Assembly (NCBI RefSeq): GCF_015207875.1
Contig: NZ_JADEVZ010000008.1
Span: 1 to 64,000 of the forward strand
Reading direction: 5' to 3'
Source of the DNA: Dolichospermum sp. LEGE 00240
GTDB lineage: Bacteria > Cyanobacteriota > Cyanobacteriia > Cyanobacteriales > Nostocaceae
Length of the DNA: 64,000 nt
A program made the translations under genes and the position numbers. Shown here piece by piece: positions 1 through 9,597 of this stretch (position 1 is its first letter; the number at the start of each line of letters is the position of its first letter). The notes below the pieces were generated by a model. It was not told the DNA's origin and ran no database searches. It was given only the letters and a program-made list of their open reading frames with translations.

Positions 1-152
1 CAAGCACTTAATATTTTTTGTCTTATATCAGTCGAATATGCTGCTGCCATATATCTCAATTATTTTCTTTTTTTTACATCTTTAAAGTTTACCATCTTTG
101 TACCGCGTTTGATCTCAAACTGCTGTATGTCGAGATCAGGTTGATGTGAGTT

Positions 153-848
153 CTATTTTTCGATATAACCACCAGCATAGGTAATGACGCAGATAGTTCT
201 GTACTGTTTGTGAGAACCGTAAGCCACACCAGTTACCCGAAAAGATGGGTTAAAAATATTTGTTCGATGTCCACGAGAAGGTACACCATCATCAATTATT
301 AGTTGCATGACAATATCTTGGGCTGTATTTGGTCCGTAACTAATGTTTTCCCCAGCGGTAGTTTGCCATTTACCATAACGACTGATGCGATCGCTAGGGC
401 TACTACCATCACTACCATTATGACCTGTTGTTCCCTTTTCTCCTTGGTCTTTAGCATGATCTCGCGCACCTAAAGACATTCCTTTTGAGCCACGTAATGC
501 ACCAACGGGACGGACGGATTTTAAGAAATTTATGGCCTCATCAACAGGTTTTACACCTTCTTGGGTCATTAAATAGGTATTATGGGAAATTTTGACTTGA
601 TTTCCCTGAAACCGCTGTTTATAATTTTCTATAATAGGTATATATGAACGAGGATTGGTTCTGACTTTGTTAGTTTCAACAATTACTTGTTTTTCCAAGG
701 TGGACAGATAACTTGTTTGTGCTAATAAAGTTTGACTATTTTTATCAGCAATCAGTGGCAGAGTAGATTCTGGATATTTTAGTAATTGATCAGCAAAAGT
801 TGTTGCCAGCGTAATAGGTAATAATAGCAAAAATCCCAGGTGACGCAT
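153..848 (-). CDS. Secreted CAP (SCP/PR1-like) domain protein
   Basis: The 231-residue product starts with a hydrophobic signal-peptide-like stretch (about residues 3-19). A CAP domain follows (about 50-230). Visible CAP landmarks are a GHN motif, AGENISYG, and a GHRTNIFNP block near the C terminus, where CAP proteins carry their conserved His and the N-P-x-F/Y. Bacterial CAP proteins are extracytoplasmic and their substrate is usually unknown; some bind lipid or sit in the envelope, so I infer only export. It is a single gene with no operon partner: the next gene lies 358 bp away and reads the same way. The start ATG is directly followed by the n-region MRHLG, so I kept it. Confidence 0.85.
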   Translation of the reverse strand: MRHLGFLLLLPITLATTFADQLLKYPESTLPLIADKNSQTLLAQTSYLSTLEKQVIVETNKVRTNPRSYIPIIENYKQRFQGNQVKISHNTYLMTQEGVKPVDEAINFLKSVRPVGALRGSKGMSLGARDHAKDQGEKGTTGHNGSDGSSPSDRISRYGKWQTTAGENISYGPNTAQDIVMQLIIDDGVPSRGHRTNIFNPSFRVTGVAYGSHKQYRTICVITYAGGYIEK

Positions 849-1206
849 TCATAACCTCGTTTTCTTGTGGAATTATTGTAGTAGTGATCTTTTTGGATAA
901 CTACCTATTGCCTATTGTAATCTTCTTTGCTATTAAATGTAAAGTATGATTGGGCTAATATTTGATTTTTGAAATATATGTATGTAAGGTGGGAATCCCC
1001 CATTAATTTATTCTGACTACCGACTCCTACTTCAATAAAATAGGAATTGAGAAGCGAAAAGTTATCCTCATCACTTCTCATAAGACTACTCCTTACACTT
1101 ACTGTAATTAGAACACTTAATTAATAAGTGCCACCTCTAGCTAAAGGTGCAGATTTATTGGCAATAACTATAAAACTAGTATAAATTATTGCCCAACTAT
1201 CAAATT
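849..1206. other. Intergenic region, nothing recognised
   Basis: AT-rich spacer of 358 bp between two leftward genes. It presumably carries the promoter of the CAP gene and the 3' end of the DsbA-like gene. I see no ORF, repeat family or strong hairpin. Confidence 0.5.
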
Positions 1207-1953
1207 TTATGGTTTACCTTGCAATATTTCTTCTAGTTCTGTGAGTTTTACAGGTCCAGCAAAATTTGGACTGGTGATAATAAAAGATGGTGTACCACCT
1301 AATCCTAATTGTTGGGCTAATAATAGGTCTTTTTCGATGGATTTATTAGCTAATTTGCGATCATTGTCAAATTTTTTGAGGTTTAAATTGAGCTTTTTGG
1401 CAATATCTAAATATAAAGTTTCACCCAATTGTTTCTGATTGGTAAACAGGGCATCATGATATTCCCAAAACTTACCTTGTTTATATGCTGCCCAAGCTAC
1501 TGTAGCTGCGGGTAATGCTTGATCATGAATTTGATAAAGGGGAAAATGTTTATAAACTAAGGTGAATTTATTCGGATATTTTGCCAATAAATCTTTGAGT
1601 GTTTGATGTGCTTCGGCACAATAAGGACATTCAAAATCTGAAAATTCTATCAATACCGTTTTTGATTTGGTTGCACCAATTGTGGGAGAATCACCAATTA
1701 CGGATTGAGGATTTGCTTGAAAATTATTGATAAATTCTTGCCGTGATTTTTGGATATTCTGTTGCTGTTGCTGCTGATATGCTCCCACGGATTCAATAAT
1801 GATTTCTGGGTGTTTGCGGATAATTTCTAGAACTTGTTTTTCTAGTTGGGGGTCTATTTTAGTCTCAGCTTGGACGGGAAGTGACCAGCTTAATATCAGA
1901 CAGATCAAGCTAACAATTGCTAAATTGCGAAAATGAGTAAAAATTTTGAACAT
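1207..1953 (-). CDS. DsbA-family thiol-disulfide protein (thioredoxin fold)
   Basis: The 248-residue product has an N-terminal signal peptide (hydrophobic to about residue 28, cleavage plausible after LPVQA). A Gln-rich helix linker follows, then a DsbA/thioredoxin_4 domain. The redox motif is CPYC, inside FECPYCAEAH at about residues 108-117. A GGTPSF cis-proline loop is present near residue 220, as expected in the thioredoxin fold. The likely role is thiol-disulfide exchange in the periplasm or thylakoid lumen. It is monocistronic as far as I can see. The family assignment is strong; whether it oxidises or isomerises is not visible. Confidence 0.88.
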   Translation of the reverse strand: MFKIFTHFRNLAIVSLICLILSWSLPVQAETKIDPQLEKQVLEIIRKHPEIIIESVGAYQQQQQQNIQKSRQEFINNFQANPQSVIGDSPTIGATKSKTVLIEFSDFECPYCAEAHQTLKDLLAKYPNKFTLVYKHFPLYQIHDQALPAATVAWAAYKQGKFWEYHDALFTNQKQLGETLYLDIAKKLNLNLKKFDNDRKLANKSIEKDLLLAQQLGLGGTPSFIITSPNFAGPVKLTELEEILQGKP

Positions 1954-2194
1954 TTGTCAAAGGTAGATAACTAGCAATGTGATTTTATCAAGTAGCGGAG
2001 AAAACAGCATTAGTGTAATTTGGTTTCATGAGTCTTTGACGGTTGTAAAAATTATCTCTATGTCTTTTATAATTATCGGTATTATTGGTTTAAACTTGGC
2101 TGAATAGGGAAGAGGTAGAGGGTAGGGGGAAATAATTACCAACTGACAACTGACCACACTAAACCAGAAACTTGGATTAATACAAAAATAAATT

Positions 2195-2965
2195 ATGAAC
2201 AGTAAAATTTTGGCAATATCTGTATTTTTACTCAGTGTAAGCTTATCAGGTGCAGTTCAAGCTGCAAGTTATGAGGATATTAGGCAGTTATTAGCAAATA
2301 AAAAGTGTCCAAAATGCTTACTTGGTAACGCTGGATTGGTAATGGCTGATTTAGCTGGGGCAAATTTAAACGGTGCTAATCTTGTGGGTGCTAATTTAAG
2401 TCGGGCAAATTTAGCTGGTGCGGATTTGCGGGGTGCGAATTTAAGCGGTGCAAGTTTATTTGGTGTGAATTTAAGTGAGGCTAAACTCAGTGGTGCAAAT
2501 TTAACTGGTGCTGATTTAAGAGATACCTATTTAATGAATGCTGAATTGAAAGGTGCGAATATTACAGGTGCAAATTTTCAAGGTGCGGTAGGAATACCTT
2601 CGCAAATTGCTAAATCAGAGGATTTTTATGCTTGGGGTGTAGCAGCGGCCCAAAAGGGAAATCTTAAACCAGCTATTGATTATTTTAGCCAAGCGATCGC
2701 TCTTAAACCAGATTATGCCGGCGCATATTTAGCCCGCGGTATTGCTAGTTATCAAAGTTTAGACAGACAAAAGGCCTTACAAGATGCTCAAATAGCAGCA
2801 GAATTATTTGAAAAAGAAAAAAATACCGAAGGACTAAAAACAACACAAGCTTTCATTACAGAATTAAAAACGCCTTACTCAGAAACAGTGAGTGCGGGTA
2901 AACCCAGCTTGATGGACTTTGTAGGGAATTTAGGTTCAGTCTTATTACAGTTTTTCCCCTTCTAG
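2195..2965 (+). CDS. Exported pentapeptide-repeat plus TPR protein
   Basis: The 256-residue product has a signal peptide (cleavage likely after GAVQA, about residue 23) and a CPKC pair just behind it. About 16 tandem A(D/N)LxX pentapeptides follow (roughly residues 45-130), which fold as a right-handed quadrilateral beta-helix. A short TPR segment is next (about 145-200, with DYFSQAIALKPDYAGAYLARG). Such proteins are common in cyanobacterial lumen or periplasm, and their functions are mostly unknown. The C-terminal 40 residues contain a weakly hydrophobic end (VLLQFFPF). It is probably a scaffold; I cannot name a partner. Confidence 0.8.
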   Translation: MNSKILAISVFLLSVSLSGAVQAASYEDIRQLLANKKCPKCLLGNAGLVMADLAGANLNGANLVGANLSRANLAGADLRGANLSGASLFGVNLSEAKLSGANLTGADLRDTYLMNAELKGANITGANFQGAVGIPSQIAKSEDFYAWGVAAAQKGNLKPAIDYFSQAIALKPDYAGAYLARGIASYQSLDRQKALQDAQIAAELFEKEKNTEGLKTTQAFITELKTPYSETVSAGKPSLMDFVGNLGSVLLQFFPF

Positions 2966-3028
2966 TCCCCATTTTATCCAGAAAATTAGGTTTTAAACCC
3001 TTTTCTAATTACTGAGGAACAAGTATTA

Positions 3029-4423
3029 TTGTCAGTAGAGATATTCCGCAACTATCAGGATAATCATACTACTGACAAAATGGATATTAAGGATTTTCAC
3101 AAAGCCACTAACCCCGCACGCACTCTGAAAGCGCGGAATGAAGAAGACCAAAAATGTTATATTGACTTTTCCGAAGTGCGTGGTGAGGATATCATCAGCA
3201 CTCTTAAAGATAGTATTACAATTTGGAATCCAGATGAGCCTACCTGTAACCTATTTACTGGACATATAGGTTGCGGTAAATCCACAGAATTATTACGGTT
3301 GCAGGTAGAATTAGAAGCAGCAGATTTTTATGTTGTCTATTTTGAATCTAGCGAAGACCTAGAAATTACAGATGTAGATATTGCTGATGTATTTTTAGCT
3401 ATTGCTAGTCGCATTAGTAAAAGTCTTGAGGAAATTGTTCTCGAAGAACCGAAAAAATTTCAGGAATTACTTCAAGGTGCATGGAATATTTTAAACTCTG
3501 AAGTTACAGGTGTTAAAGGTAAATTTGCTGGTCAAGATATTGGTTATACTGTTGACGGACAAAAATTATCTTTGTCATTGGGTATTGGGGAAATCACCAC
3601 CAAAATGAAAAGTGATCCCACATTAAGAACCAAAATAAATCAATATTTAGCACCACAGAAAACAAACTTAATAAAAGCAATTAATCAAGAACTTTTAGAA
3701 CCTGCCATTTCTAAACTTAAACAACAGGGTAAAAATGGTTTAGTTGTCATAGTTGATAACCTGGACCGCATAGAGAACACGGTTAAACCCTGGGGTCGCA
3801 CACAACAAGAATATATATTTGTAGACCAAGGTGAATATCTAACTCAACTTAATTGTCATGTCATTTATACCATGCCTTTGGCTTTGAAATTTTCCAATGA
3901 ATATGGCATACTAACTCAACGATTTCCAGAACGCCCGAAAATATTACCAATGGTTCCCGTTAAGTATTCAGATGGTAGCATCCATCAACAGGGATTAGAG
4001 CTAATGCGACAGATGATTTTAGCTAGAGCATTTCCTAATTTAGCCCCAGAAGACCGCTTAAATAAAATTACCGACATTTTTGATACTCCAGCAACTTTAG
4101 ACCGTTTGTGTCAGGTTAGCGGTGGTCATGTGCGCGATATTTTAAAGTTATTAAACCCCTGGATTATGAAAGATAAAAAATTTCCTCTCCAGGGTAACAC
4201 TTTAGAGCAGATTATTCGTGACCAACGTAACGACTTCTCATTAAGACTTTCTGCTGAAGAATGGCAATTATTACGTCATGTCAAAGAAACTAAGGAAGTT
4301 AGTGATGATTTAGGATATCAGAAATTAATTCGCAGTAGATTTGTCTTTGAATATCGAGATCAAGGTGAATTATGGTTTGATATCAATCCGATTTTAGCAG
4401 AATCGGAAAAATTGTCTGAATGA
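3029..4423 (+). CDS. P-loop ATPase (KAP/AAA-like)
   Basis: The 464-residue product has a Walker A motif GHIGCGKST at about residues 78-86. A Walker B-like segment LVVIVDNLDRI lies near residue 240, with the Asp-x-x-Asp seen in KAP/AAA16-type STAND-like ATPases. I kept the TTG start because GAGGAA lies about 9 nt upstream. ATG at 3080 is the alternative and has no visible ribosome binding site. The gene lies 220 bp upstream of the very large STAND/WD40 gene on the same strand. The role is unknown; ATP-driven signalling or regulation is inferred from the fold. Confidence 0.7.
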   Translation: MSVEIFRNYQDNHTTDKMDIKDFHKATNPARTLKARNEEDQKCYIDFSEVRGEDIISTLKDSITIWNPDEPTCNLFTGHIGCGKSTELLRLQVELEAADFYVVYFESSEDLEITDVDIADVFLAIASRISKSLEEIVLEEPKKFQELLQGAWNILNSEVTGVKGKFAGQDIGYTVDGQKLSLSLGIGEITTKMKSDPTLRTKINQYLAPQKTNLIKAINQELLEPAISKLKQQGKNGLVVIVDNLDRIENTVKPWGRTQQEYIFVDQGEYLTQLNCHVIYTMPLALKFSNEYGILTQRFPERPKILPMVPVKYSDGSIHQQGLELMRQMILARAFPNLAPEDRLNKITDIFDTPATLDRLCQVSGGHVRDILKLLNPWIMKDKKFPLQGNTLEQIIRDQRNDFSLRLSAEEWQLLRHVKETKEVSDDLGYQKLIRSRFVFEYRDQGELWFDINPILAESEKLSE

Positions 4424-4430
4424 GGATTTT

Positions 4431-4530
4431 GTCAGAATCAGGATTTCCAGGATTAAAGGATTTGCAGGATTAATATTTTGTCAGAATCAGGATTTCCAGG
4501 ATTTGAGGATTAATAGGATTAAGATATATT
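4431..4530. repeat. Dispersed CAGGATT-type repeat, two tandem units
   Basis: Two copies of a motif running TCAGAATCAGGATTTCC, then AGGATT steps. The same family occurs at 9502-9545, 9980-10066 and, as an inverted pair, at 58155-58365. It is non-coding and lies between the P-loop ATPase and the STAND gene. Confidence 0.75.
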
Positions 4531-4537
4531 ATCATAG

Positions 4538-4563
4538 CCCCCTCCTCGCAAGCGAGGAGGGGG
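4538..4563. repeat. REP-like perfect hairpin
   Basis: Perfect 12-bp inverted repeat CCCCCTCCTCGC / GCGAGGAGGGGG with a 2-nt loop. It is followed by a G-rich stretch and not by a T-run, so it looks like a dispersed palindrome and not an intrinsic terminator. A related CCCCCTTCCCT palindrome lies inside the next gene at 5383-5407. Confidence 0.75.
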
Positions 4564-4643
4564 TTGGGGGTGGGGTTCTTATATCTCAATTAACCAATTA
4601 CAAAGTCAGAAGTTAGGGATCTTTCTTATCACAAATTAACACT

Positions 4644-7600
4644 ATGACCAACTCACAACAACTAGAAGATTTAGCATGGTCTTTAGAAGCTTCTGCGGGA
4701 GAATTTAAGCTGATTTTGGCTAAGTGTAATTATATCAACTTACAAAATCAACTTATTCAAGAATTACAGAAAATATGTGAGATTGAAATTCAGATTTTAC
4801 GGCTACAAACATCAGAAAGAACATTATATAATGCTATTCGAGAAGAATTTGATCAGGAAATTGCAGCATTAATGATTGTCGGTTGGGAATCATTACCGAA
4901 TTTATCGAAAATGTTTAGTTCAGCTAATCAAATTCGGGAAGAATTTAGAAATAATTGTCCATATCCTGTAGTGCTATGGATTAATGATGCAATATATCAA
5001 CAAATCATGGAATCTGCACCTGATTTAGAAAGTTGGGGGATTACTATCAATTTTTCTCTTCCTTTCGATGAATTAACTAATTTACTCAAATCAATGATAG
5101 ATAAAGTATTAAATGATGATTTGAATGTAAATTTACAAGAATTTGAGTTAGCATTACAAGACTTACAAAAAAATGGTCAAGAGTTAGAACCAGAATTTGC
5201 AGCTAATTGTAATTTTTTAAAAGGATTTATTGCATATAACAAAAAACAATTAGATACAGCTATTAATTACTATCAACAAAGTTGGGATTTTTGGCAAACA
5301 ACGGATAATTTAGAAATTCAAGGGAAAATACTTTATAATCTGACAATTTGCAATTATGAAAAATTAAGACCTAACCCCCCAGCCCCCTTCCCTAGCAGGG
5401 AAGGGGGAGAAATAATAATTTGTATTCAACGAACATTAGAAAAGTTTAAAAATGCTCAACGTCTTGATTTAATTGCTGAGTCTTTATCAAAATTTGGGTT
5501 AATTCTGCAAGATTTACAAGCATGGGAACAATTAAAAGAATTATCTCAACAAGCTTTAGAAATACATCAAGCTGAAAATAATATCTTGAAAATAGCGGAA
5601 GATTATATATTTTTAGCAACAGCTAATTTTGAACAATCAAATTTTTCAGAAGCAGACAAAATTGCTAATCAAGGGATAGGGGTAATTCATGAATTACCCC
5701 CACTAAATTATTATCGTCAAAGTCTATTTTTGATTCTAGCACAAGCTCAAGAAAAATTACAACAACATGAACAAGCAGTTAGTAATTTAAAATTGGCTAA
5801 AGATATGGGGGTTATCAATAATCAACCAAAGCTGTATGTTAAAATTCTCAATCTTTTACAAAAACTATTATTTCAAAAAACAGAATATTTAGAAGCTTTT
5901 AACACCAAATTAGAATCTCGTTCTATTGAACAACAATTTGGTTTGCGGGCGTTTATTGGTGCAGGTTGGTTAAAACCAGCAAAAAATACAAATCTAAATG
6001 TAGAGACGTTCCATGGAACGTCTCTACAAACAAATTACGGAACGTCTCTACAAACAAATCAAACCATTAAAAAAGAAAATATTTCTCCTGAAATTGAGGC
6101 ATCTGGGCGGAAAATAGATGTAGATGAATTACTAGCAAGAATTGGTAGAACTGATAAAAAAATCATTGTTATTCATGGACAGTCAGGAGTTGGAAAAAGT
6201 TCTCTAGTTAATGCTGGGTTAATTCCTGCATTGGAAAATAGGGCTATCGGGTTTAAAGATAATTTACCTGTGACAATTAGAGTTTATAATAGTTGGTTTA
6301 CAGAATTAGCAAAACAACTATTAGATGTATTACCAGCGAAATTCAAACCAGCAGAATTAAAATTAGATACTCAAGAAGAGTTTATTTTAAAACTGGTAGA
6401 AATTGAACAAAGAAACCTGAGAACAGTGTTAATTTTTGACCAATTTGAAGAATTTTTCTTTGTGTGTCCTGACGATAAAGCCAGAACAGAATTTTTTAAG
6501 TTTTTAGGGAAATGTCTAAATCATAAAAATATTGGATCTTTGCGAATAATTTTATCTTTGCGGGTAGATTATTTACATTTTTTATTAGAATGTGATGAAA
6601 TCCCCGACATGAATATTGTTGGTGATGGTATTTTGAGTAAAAATGTCCTATACAAATTAGGAAATTTAACACCAGACAATGCTAAAACTACTATTGAGAG
6701 TTTAACTAAAAAAACAACTTTTCAGTTAGAACCTGATTTAATTAACCGACTGGTAGAAGATTTAGCAGGAGAAGTAGGTTCAGTTCGTCCCATTGAATTA
6801 CAAGTTGTGGGGGCGCAATTAGAAACAGAAAATATCACCACATTAGCAGCATATCAGCAAATTGGTAACAAACAACAATTAGTTAAACGTTATTTAGGGG
6901 AAATAGTCAATGATTGCGGTAAGAAAAATCAAGAACTTGCGGAATTATTACTTTATTTTCTGACAGACGAACAAGGAACAAGACCGTTAAAAACTAAGGC
7001 AGAATTAGAAGAAAATTTACAATCATTATTAGAACGAGATAAAACCGAAGCTGAGAATAACTTAGATTTAGTATTAGAGATATTTGTCAAATCTGGTTTA
7101 GTGGTGTTGTTACCGGAAAATCCCTGTGAACGTTATCAATTAGTTCATGATTATCTGGCTTTGTTTATTCGCCAACAACAAGAACCGAAATTAAAAGCGG
7201 TGATAGCAGAACTGGAACAGGAAAAACAACAAAGAAAAATTGGTGAAGCTAAACTCAATCGCTTTCTCAAAATTGCCCTAGCAGGTTCAGTGGCCGCAGG
7301 GGTAGCATTGACCTTGTTAACAGTCACAGCTTGGAATGCTGCAAAGAGGGCAGAAACTCAAAAACAACAAGCTGATATTAATGCAATTCAAGCCTTAACT
7401 AAATCCAGTGAAGCCCAGTTTGCCTTACAAGACACCGGAAACGCTTTAATAGAAGGCTTGAAGGCTGGTGGAAAACTTAAACTCGCATCTTGGGCAAAAT
7501 CTGATACTCAAGTACCAGCGATAGCAGCATTAAGGCAAGCGGTATATTTGCAGCGTGATGAAGAGAAGGAAAAACGAGCCTTAGCAGTTAATACCCTGAA

Positions 7601-9500
7601 AGGTCATGAGAGTGAGGTCAATAGTGTGGGATTTAGCCCCGACGGACAACAATTGGCTTCTGGGAGTCGTGACAAGACGATCAAAATCTGGGACGTGACC
7701 ACAGGGAAAGTCCTGAATACCCTGAAAGGTCATGAGGATTCGGTCTGGAGTGTGGGATTTAGCCCCGACGGACAACAATTGGCTTCTGGGAGTCGTGACA
7801 ACACGATTAAAATCTGGGACGTAACCACAGGGAAAGTCCTGAATACCCTGAAAGGTCATGAGGGTTCGGTCATTAGTGTGGGATTTAGCCCCGACGGACA
7901 ACAATTGGCTTCTGGGAGTCGTGACAAGACGATCAAAATCTGGGACGTAACCACAGGGGAAGTCCTGAATACCCTGAAAGGTCATGAGAGTACGGTCTAT
8001 AGTGTGGGATTTAGCCCCGACGGCAAACAACTGGCTTCTGGGAGTAATGACAACACGATTAAAATCTGGAACGTGACCACAGGGAAAGTCCTGAATACCT
8101 TCAAAGGTCATAAGGGTTATGTCAATAGTGTGGGATTTAGCCCCGACGGCAAACAACTGGTTTCTGGGAGTTCAGACAGCACGATCAAAATCTGGGACGT
8201 AACCACAGGGAAAGTCCTGAATACCCTGAAAGGTCATGAGAGTTTGGTCTGGAGTGTGGGATTTAGCCCCGACGGCAAACAACTGGCTTCTGGGAGTTTT
8301 GACAAGACGATCAAAATCTGGGACGTGACCACAGGGAAAGTCCTGAATACCCTTCCTTCGGAACGCTACGCTAACAAAGGTGATGAGGGTTCGGTCTCTA
8401 GTGTGGGATTTAGCCCTGACGGCAAACAACTGGCTTCTGGGAGTTTTGACAAGACGATCAAAATCTGGGACGTAACCACAGGGAAAGTCCTGAATACCCT
8501 GAAAGGTCATGAGAGTACGGTCTATAGTGTGGGATTTAGCCCCGACGGCAAACAACTGGCTTCTGGGAGTTTTGACAAGACGATCAAAATCTGGGACGTG
8601 ACCACAGGGAAAGTCCTGAATACCCTGAAAGGTCATGAGAGTTTGGTCAATAGTGTGGAATTTAGCCCCGACGGCAAACAATTGGCTTCTGGGAGTTTTG
8701 ACAAGACGATCAAAATCTGGGACGTAACCACAGGGAAAGTCCTGAATACCCTGAAAGGTCATGAGGATTCGGTCTGGAGTGTGGGATTTAGCCCCGACGG
8801 ACAACAATTGGCTTCTGGGAGTTTTGACAAGACGATCAAAATCTGGGACGTGACCACAGGGAAAGTCCTGAATACCCTGAAAGGTCATGAGGATTCGGTC
8901 TGGAGTGTGGGATTTAGCCCCGACGGAAAACAATTGGCTTCTGGGAGTTTTGACAACACGATTAAAATCTGGGACGTGACCACAGGGAAAGTCCTGAATA
9001 CCCTGAAAGGTCATGATAGTTGGGTCTATAGTGTGGGATTTAGCCCCGACGGACAACAATTGGCTTCTGGGAGTTTTGACAAGACGATTAAAATCTGGGA
9101 CGTGACCACAGGGAAAGTCCTGAATACCCTGAAAGGTCATGATAGTTCGGTCTATAGTGTGGGATTTAGCCCCGACGGCAAACAACTGGCTTCTGGGAGT
9201 GAAGACAAGACGATTATTTTATGGGATTTGGATTTAGATAATTTAGTCATCAGTGGTTGCAGTTTACTGAATAATTATTTGATTGGTAATCCTCAAGTGT
9301 TGGCAGAATTAAAGGATTGCCAAACTCCATCTCGGTTATTATTAGCAGCAACGGTGTTAGTTATCCAAGGTGAGAACTTAGCAAAAAATGATGATATAAA
9401 TGGGGCTTTAGCTAATTTCCGCCAAGCGAAAGAATGGGATAAGAATTTACAATTTGACCCTCAAGCAAAGGCAAAGGAGTTTGCTAAGAAGGGATTTTAA
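4644..9500 (+). CDS. STAND NTPase with TPR region and 13 WD40 repeats
   Basis: The 1618-residue product has, in order: an unrecognised alpha/beta N-terminal domain (1-160); a TPR-like helical region (about 170-440); a STAND NTPase (nSTAND1-like) with Walker A GQSGVGKSSL near residue 512 and FDQFEEFF as Walker B near 608; a membrane-spanning segment (about 875-893); 13 WD40 repeats (about 985-1529); and a short helical tail. STAND proteins are ATP-dependent signal switches, and here the WD40 propellers would be the sensor. The WD40 units are nearly identical in DNA, which indicates recent tandem amplification. Three different dispersed repeats are inserted in frame (5383-5407, 6000-6027, about 8352-8373). 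The N-terminal domain may be the effector or an adaptor; its activity is unknown. Confidence 0.85.
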   Translation: MTNSQQLEDLAWSLEASAGEFKLILAKCNYINLQNQLIQELQKICEIEIQILRLQTSERTLYNAIREEFDQEIAALMIVGWESLPNLSKMFSSANQIREEFRNNCPYPVVLWINDAIYQQIMESAPDLESWGITINFSLPFDELTNLLKSMIDKVLNDDLNVNLQEFELALQDLQKNGQELEPEFAANCNFLKGFIAYNKKQLDTAINYYQQSWDFWQTTDNLEIQGKILYNLTICNYEKLRPNPPAPFPSREGGEIIICIQRTLEKFKNAQRLDLIAESLSKFGLILQDLQAWEQLKELSQQALEIHQAENNILKIAEDYIFLATANFEQSNFSEADKIANQGIGVIHELPPLNYYRQSLFLILAQAQEKLQQHEQAVSNLKLAKDMGVINNQPKLYVKILNLLQKLLFQKTEYLEAFNTKLESRSIEQQFGLRAFIGAGWLKPAKNTNLNVETFHGTSLQTNYGTSLQTNQTIKKENISPEIEASGRKIDVDELLARIGRTDKKIIVIHGQSGVGKSSLVNAGLIPALENRAIGFKDNLPVTIRVYNSWFTELAKQLLDVLPAKFKPAELKLDTQEEFILKLVEIEQRNLRTVLIFDQFEEFFFVCPDDKARTEFFKFLGKCLNHKNIGSLRIILSLRVDYLHFLLECDEIPDMNIVGDGILSKNVLYKLGNLTPDNAKTTIESLTKKTTFQLEPDLINRLVEDLAGEVGSVRPIELQVVGAQLETENITTLAAYQQIGNKQQLVKRYLGEIVNDCGKKNQELAELLLYFLTDEQGTRPLKTKAELEENLQSLLERDKTEAENNLDLVLEIFVKSGLVVLLPENPCERYQLVHDYLALFIRQQQEPKLKAVIAELEQEKQQRKIGEAKLNRFLKIALAGSVAAGVALTLLTVTAWNAAKRAETQKQQADINAIQALTKSSEAQFALQDTGNALIEGLKAGGKLKLASWAKSDTQVPAIAALRQAVYLQRDEEKEKRALAVNTLKGHESEVNSVGFSPDGQQLASGSRDKTIKIWDVTTGKVLNTLKGHEDSVWSVGFSPDGQQLASGSRDNTIKIWDVTTGKVLNTLKGHEGSVISVGFSPDGQQLASGSRDKTIKIWDVTTGEVLNTLKGHESTVYSVGFSPDGKQLASGSNDNTIKIWNVTTGKVLNTFKGHKGYVNSVGFSPDGKQLVSGSSDSTIKIWDVTTGKVLNTLKGHESLVWSVGFSPDGKQLASGSFDKTIKIWDVTTGKVLNTLPSERYANKGDEGSVSSVGFSPDGKQLASGSFDKTIKIWDVTTGKVLNTLKGHESTVYSVGFSPDGKQLASGSFDKTIKIWDVTTGKVLNTLKGHESLVNSVEFSPDGKQLASGSFDKTIKIWDVTTGKVLNTLKGHEDSVWSVGFSPDGQQLASGSFDKTIKIWDVTTGKVLNTLKGHEDSVWSVGFSPDGKQLASGSFDNTIKIWDVTTGKVLNTLKGHDSWVYSVGFSPDGQQLASGSFDKTIKIWDVTTGKVLNTLKGHDSSVYSVGFSPDGKQLASGSEDKTIILWDLDLDNLVISGCSLLNNYLIGNPQVLAELKDCQTPSRLLLAATVLVIQGENLAKNDDINGALANFRQAKEWDKNLQFDPQAKAKEFAKKGF
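5383..5407. repeat. In-frame palindrome inside the STAND gene (family 1)
   Basis: Inverted repeat CCCCCTTCCCT / AGGGAAGGGGG with a 3-nt loop. It is translated as a Pro-rich stretch (PPAPFPSREGG) in the TPR region near residue 247. It resembles the intergenic hairpin at 4538-4563. Confidence 0.8.
6000..6027. repeat. In-frame perfect 28-bp palindrome inside the STAND gene (family 2)
   Basis: The arms are GTAGAGACGTTCCA and its complement. A second half-copy (GGAACGTCTCTAC) follows at about 6041-6053. Together they add TSLQTN-type residues to the linker just before the NTPase domain. Confidence 0.8.
7594..9228 (+). repeat. Tandem 126-bp WD40-coding repeats (13 units)
   Basis: Each unit encodes one 42-residue blade (GH..V.SVGFSPDG.QLASGS.D.TIKIWDVTTGKVLNTLK pattern). 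The units differ mainly in the two or three residues after GHE/GHD and in the R/S/F/N before D. The repeat is part of the coding sequence. Confidence 0.9.
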
Positions 9501-9501
9501 T

Positions 9502-9545
9502 TGTCTGAATCAGGATTTTCAGGATTATGGGATTTTCAGGATTTA
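9502..9545. repeat. Dispersed CAGGATT-type repeat
   Basis: Copy of the family seen at 4431, starting TGTCTGAATCAGGATTTTC. With the copy at 9980-10066 it brackets the GxxExxY gene in direct orientation. Confidence 0.7.
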
Positions 9546-9597
9546 TTTTTTGGTTTGAGTTGGAATTTTTTGGATTTTAAGGATGTGGAGGATTTAT

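Noticed and set aside
1241-1438. Forward open frame inside the DsbA-like gene
   Set aside because: Antisense shadow without coding features.
7581-9185. Two long open frames on the reverse strand inside the WD40 array
   Set aside because: They only mirror the 126-bp coding repeat and have no start context or family resemblance.
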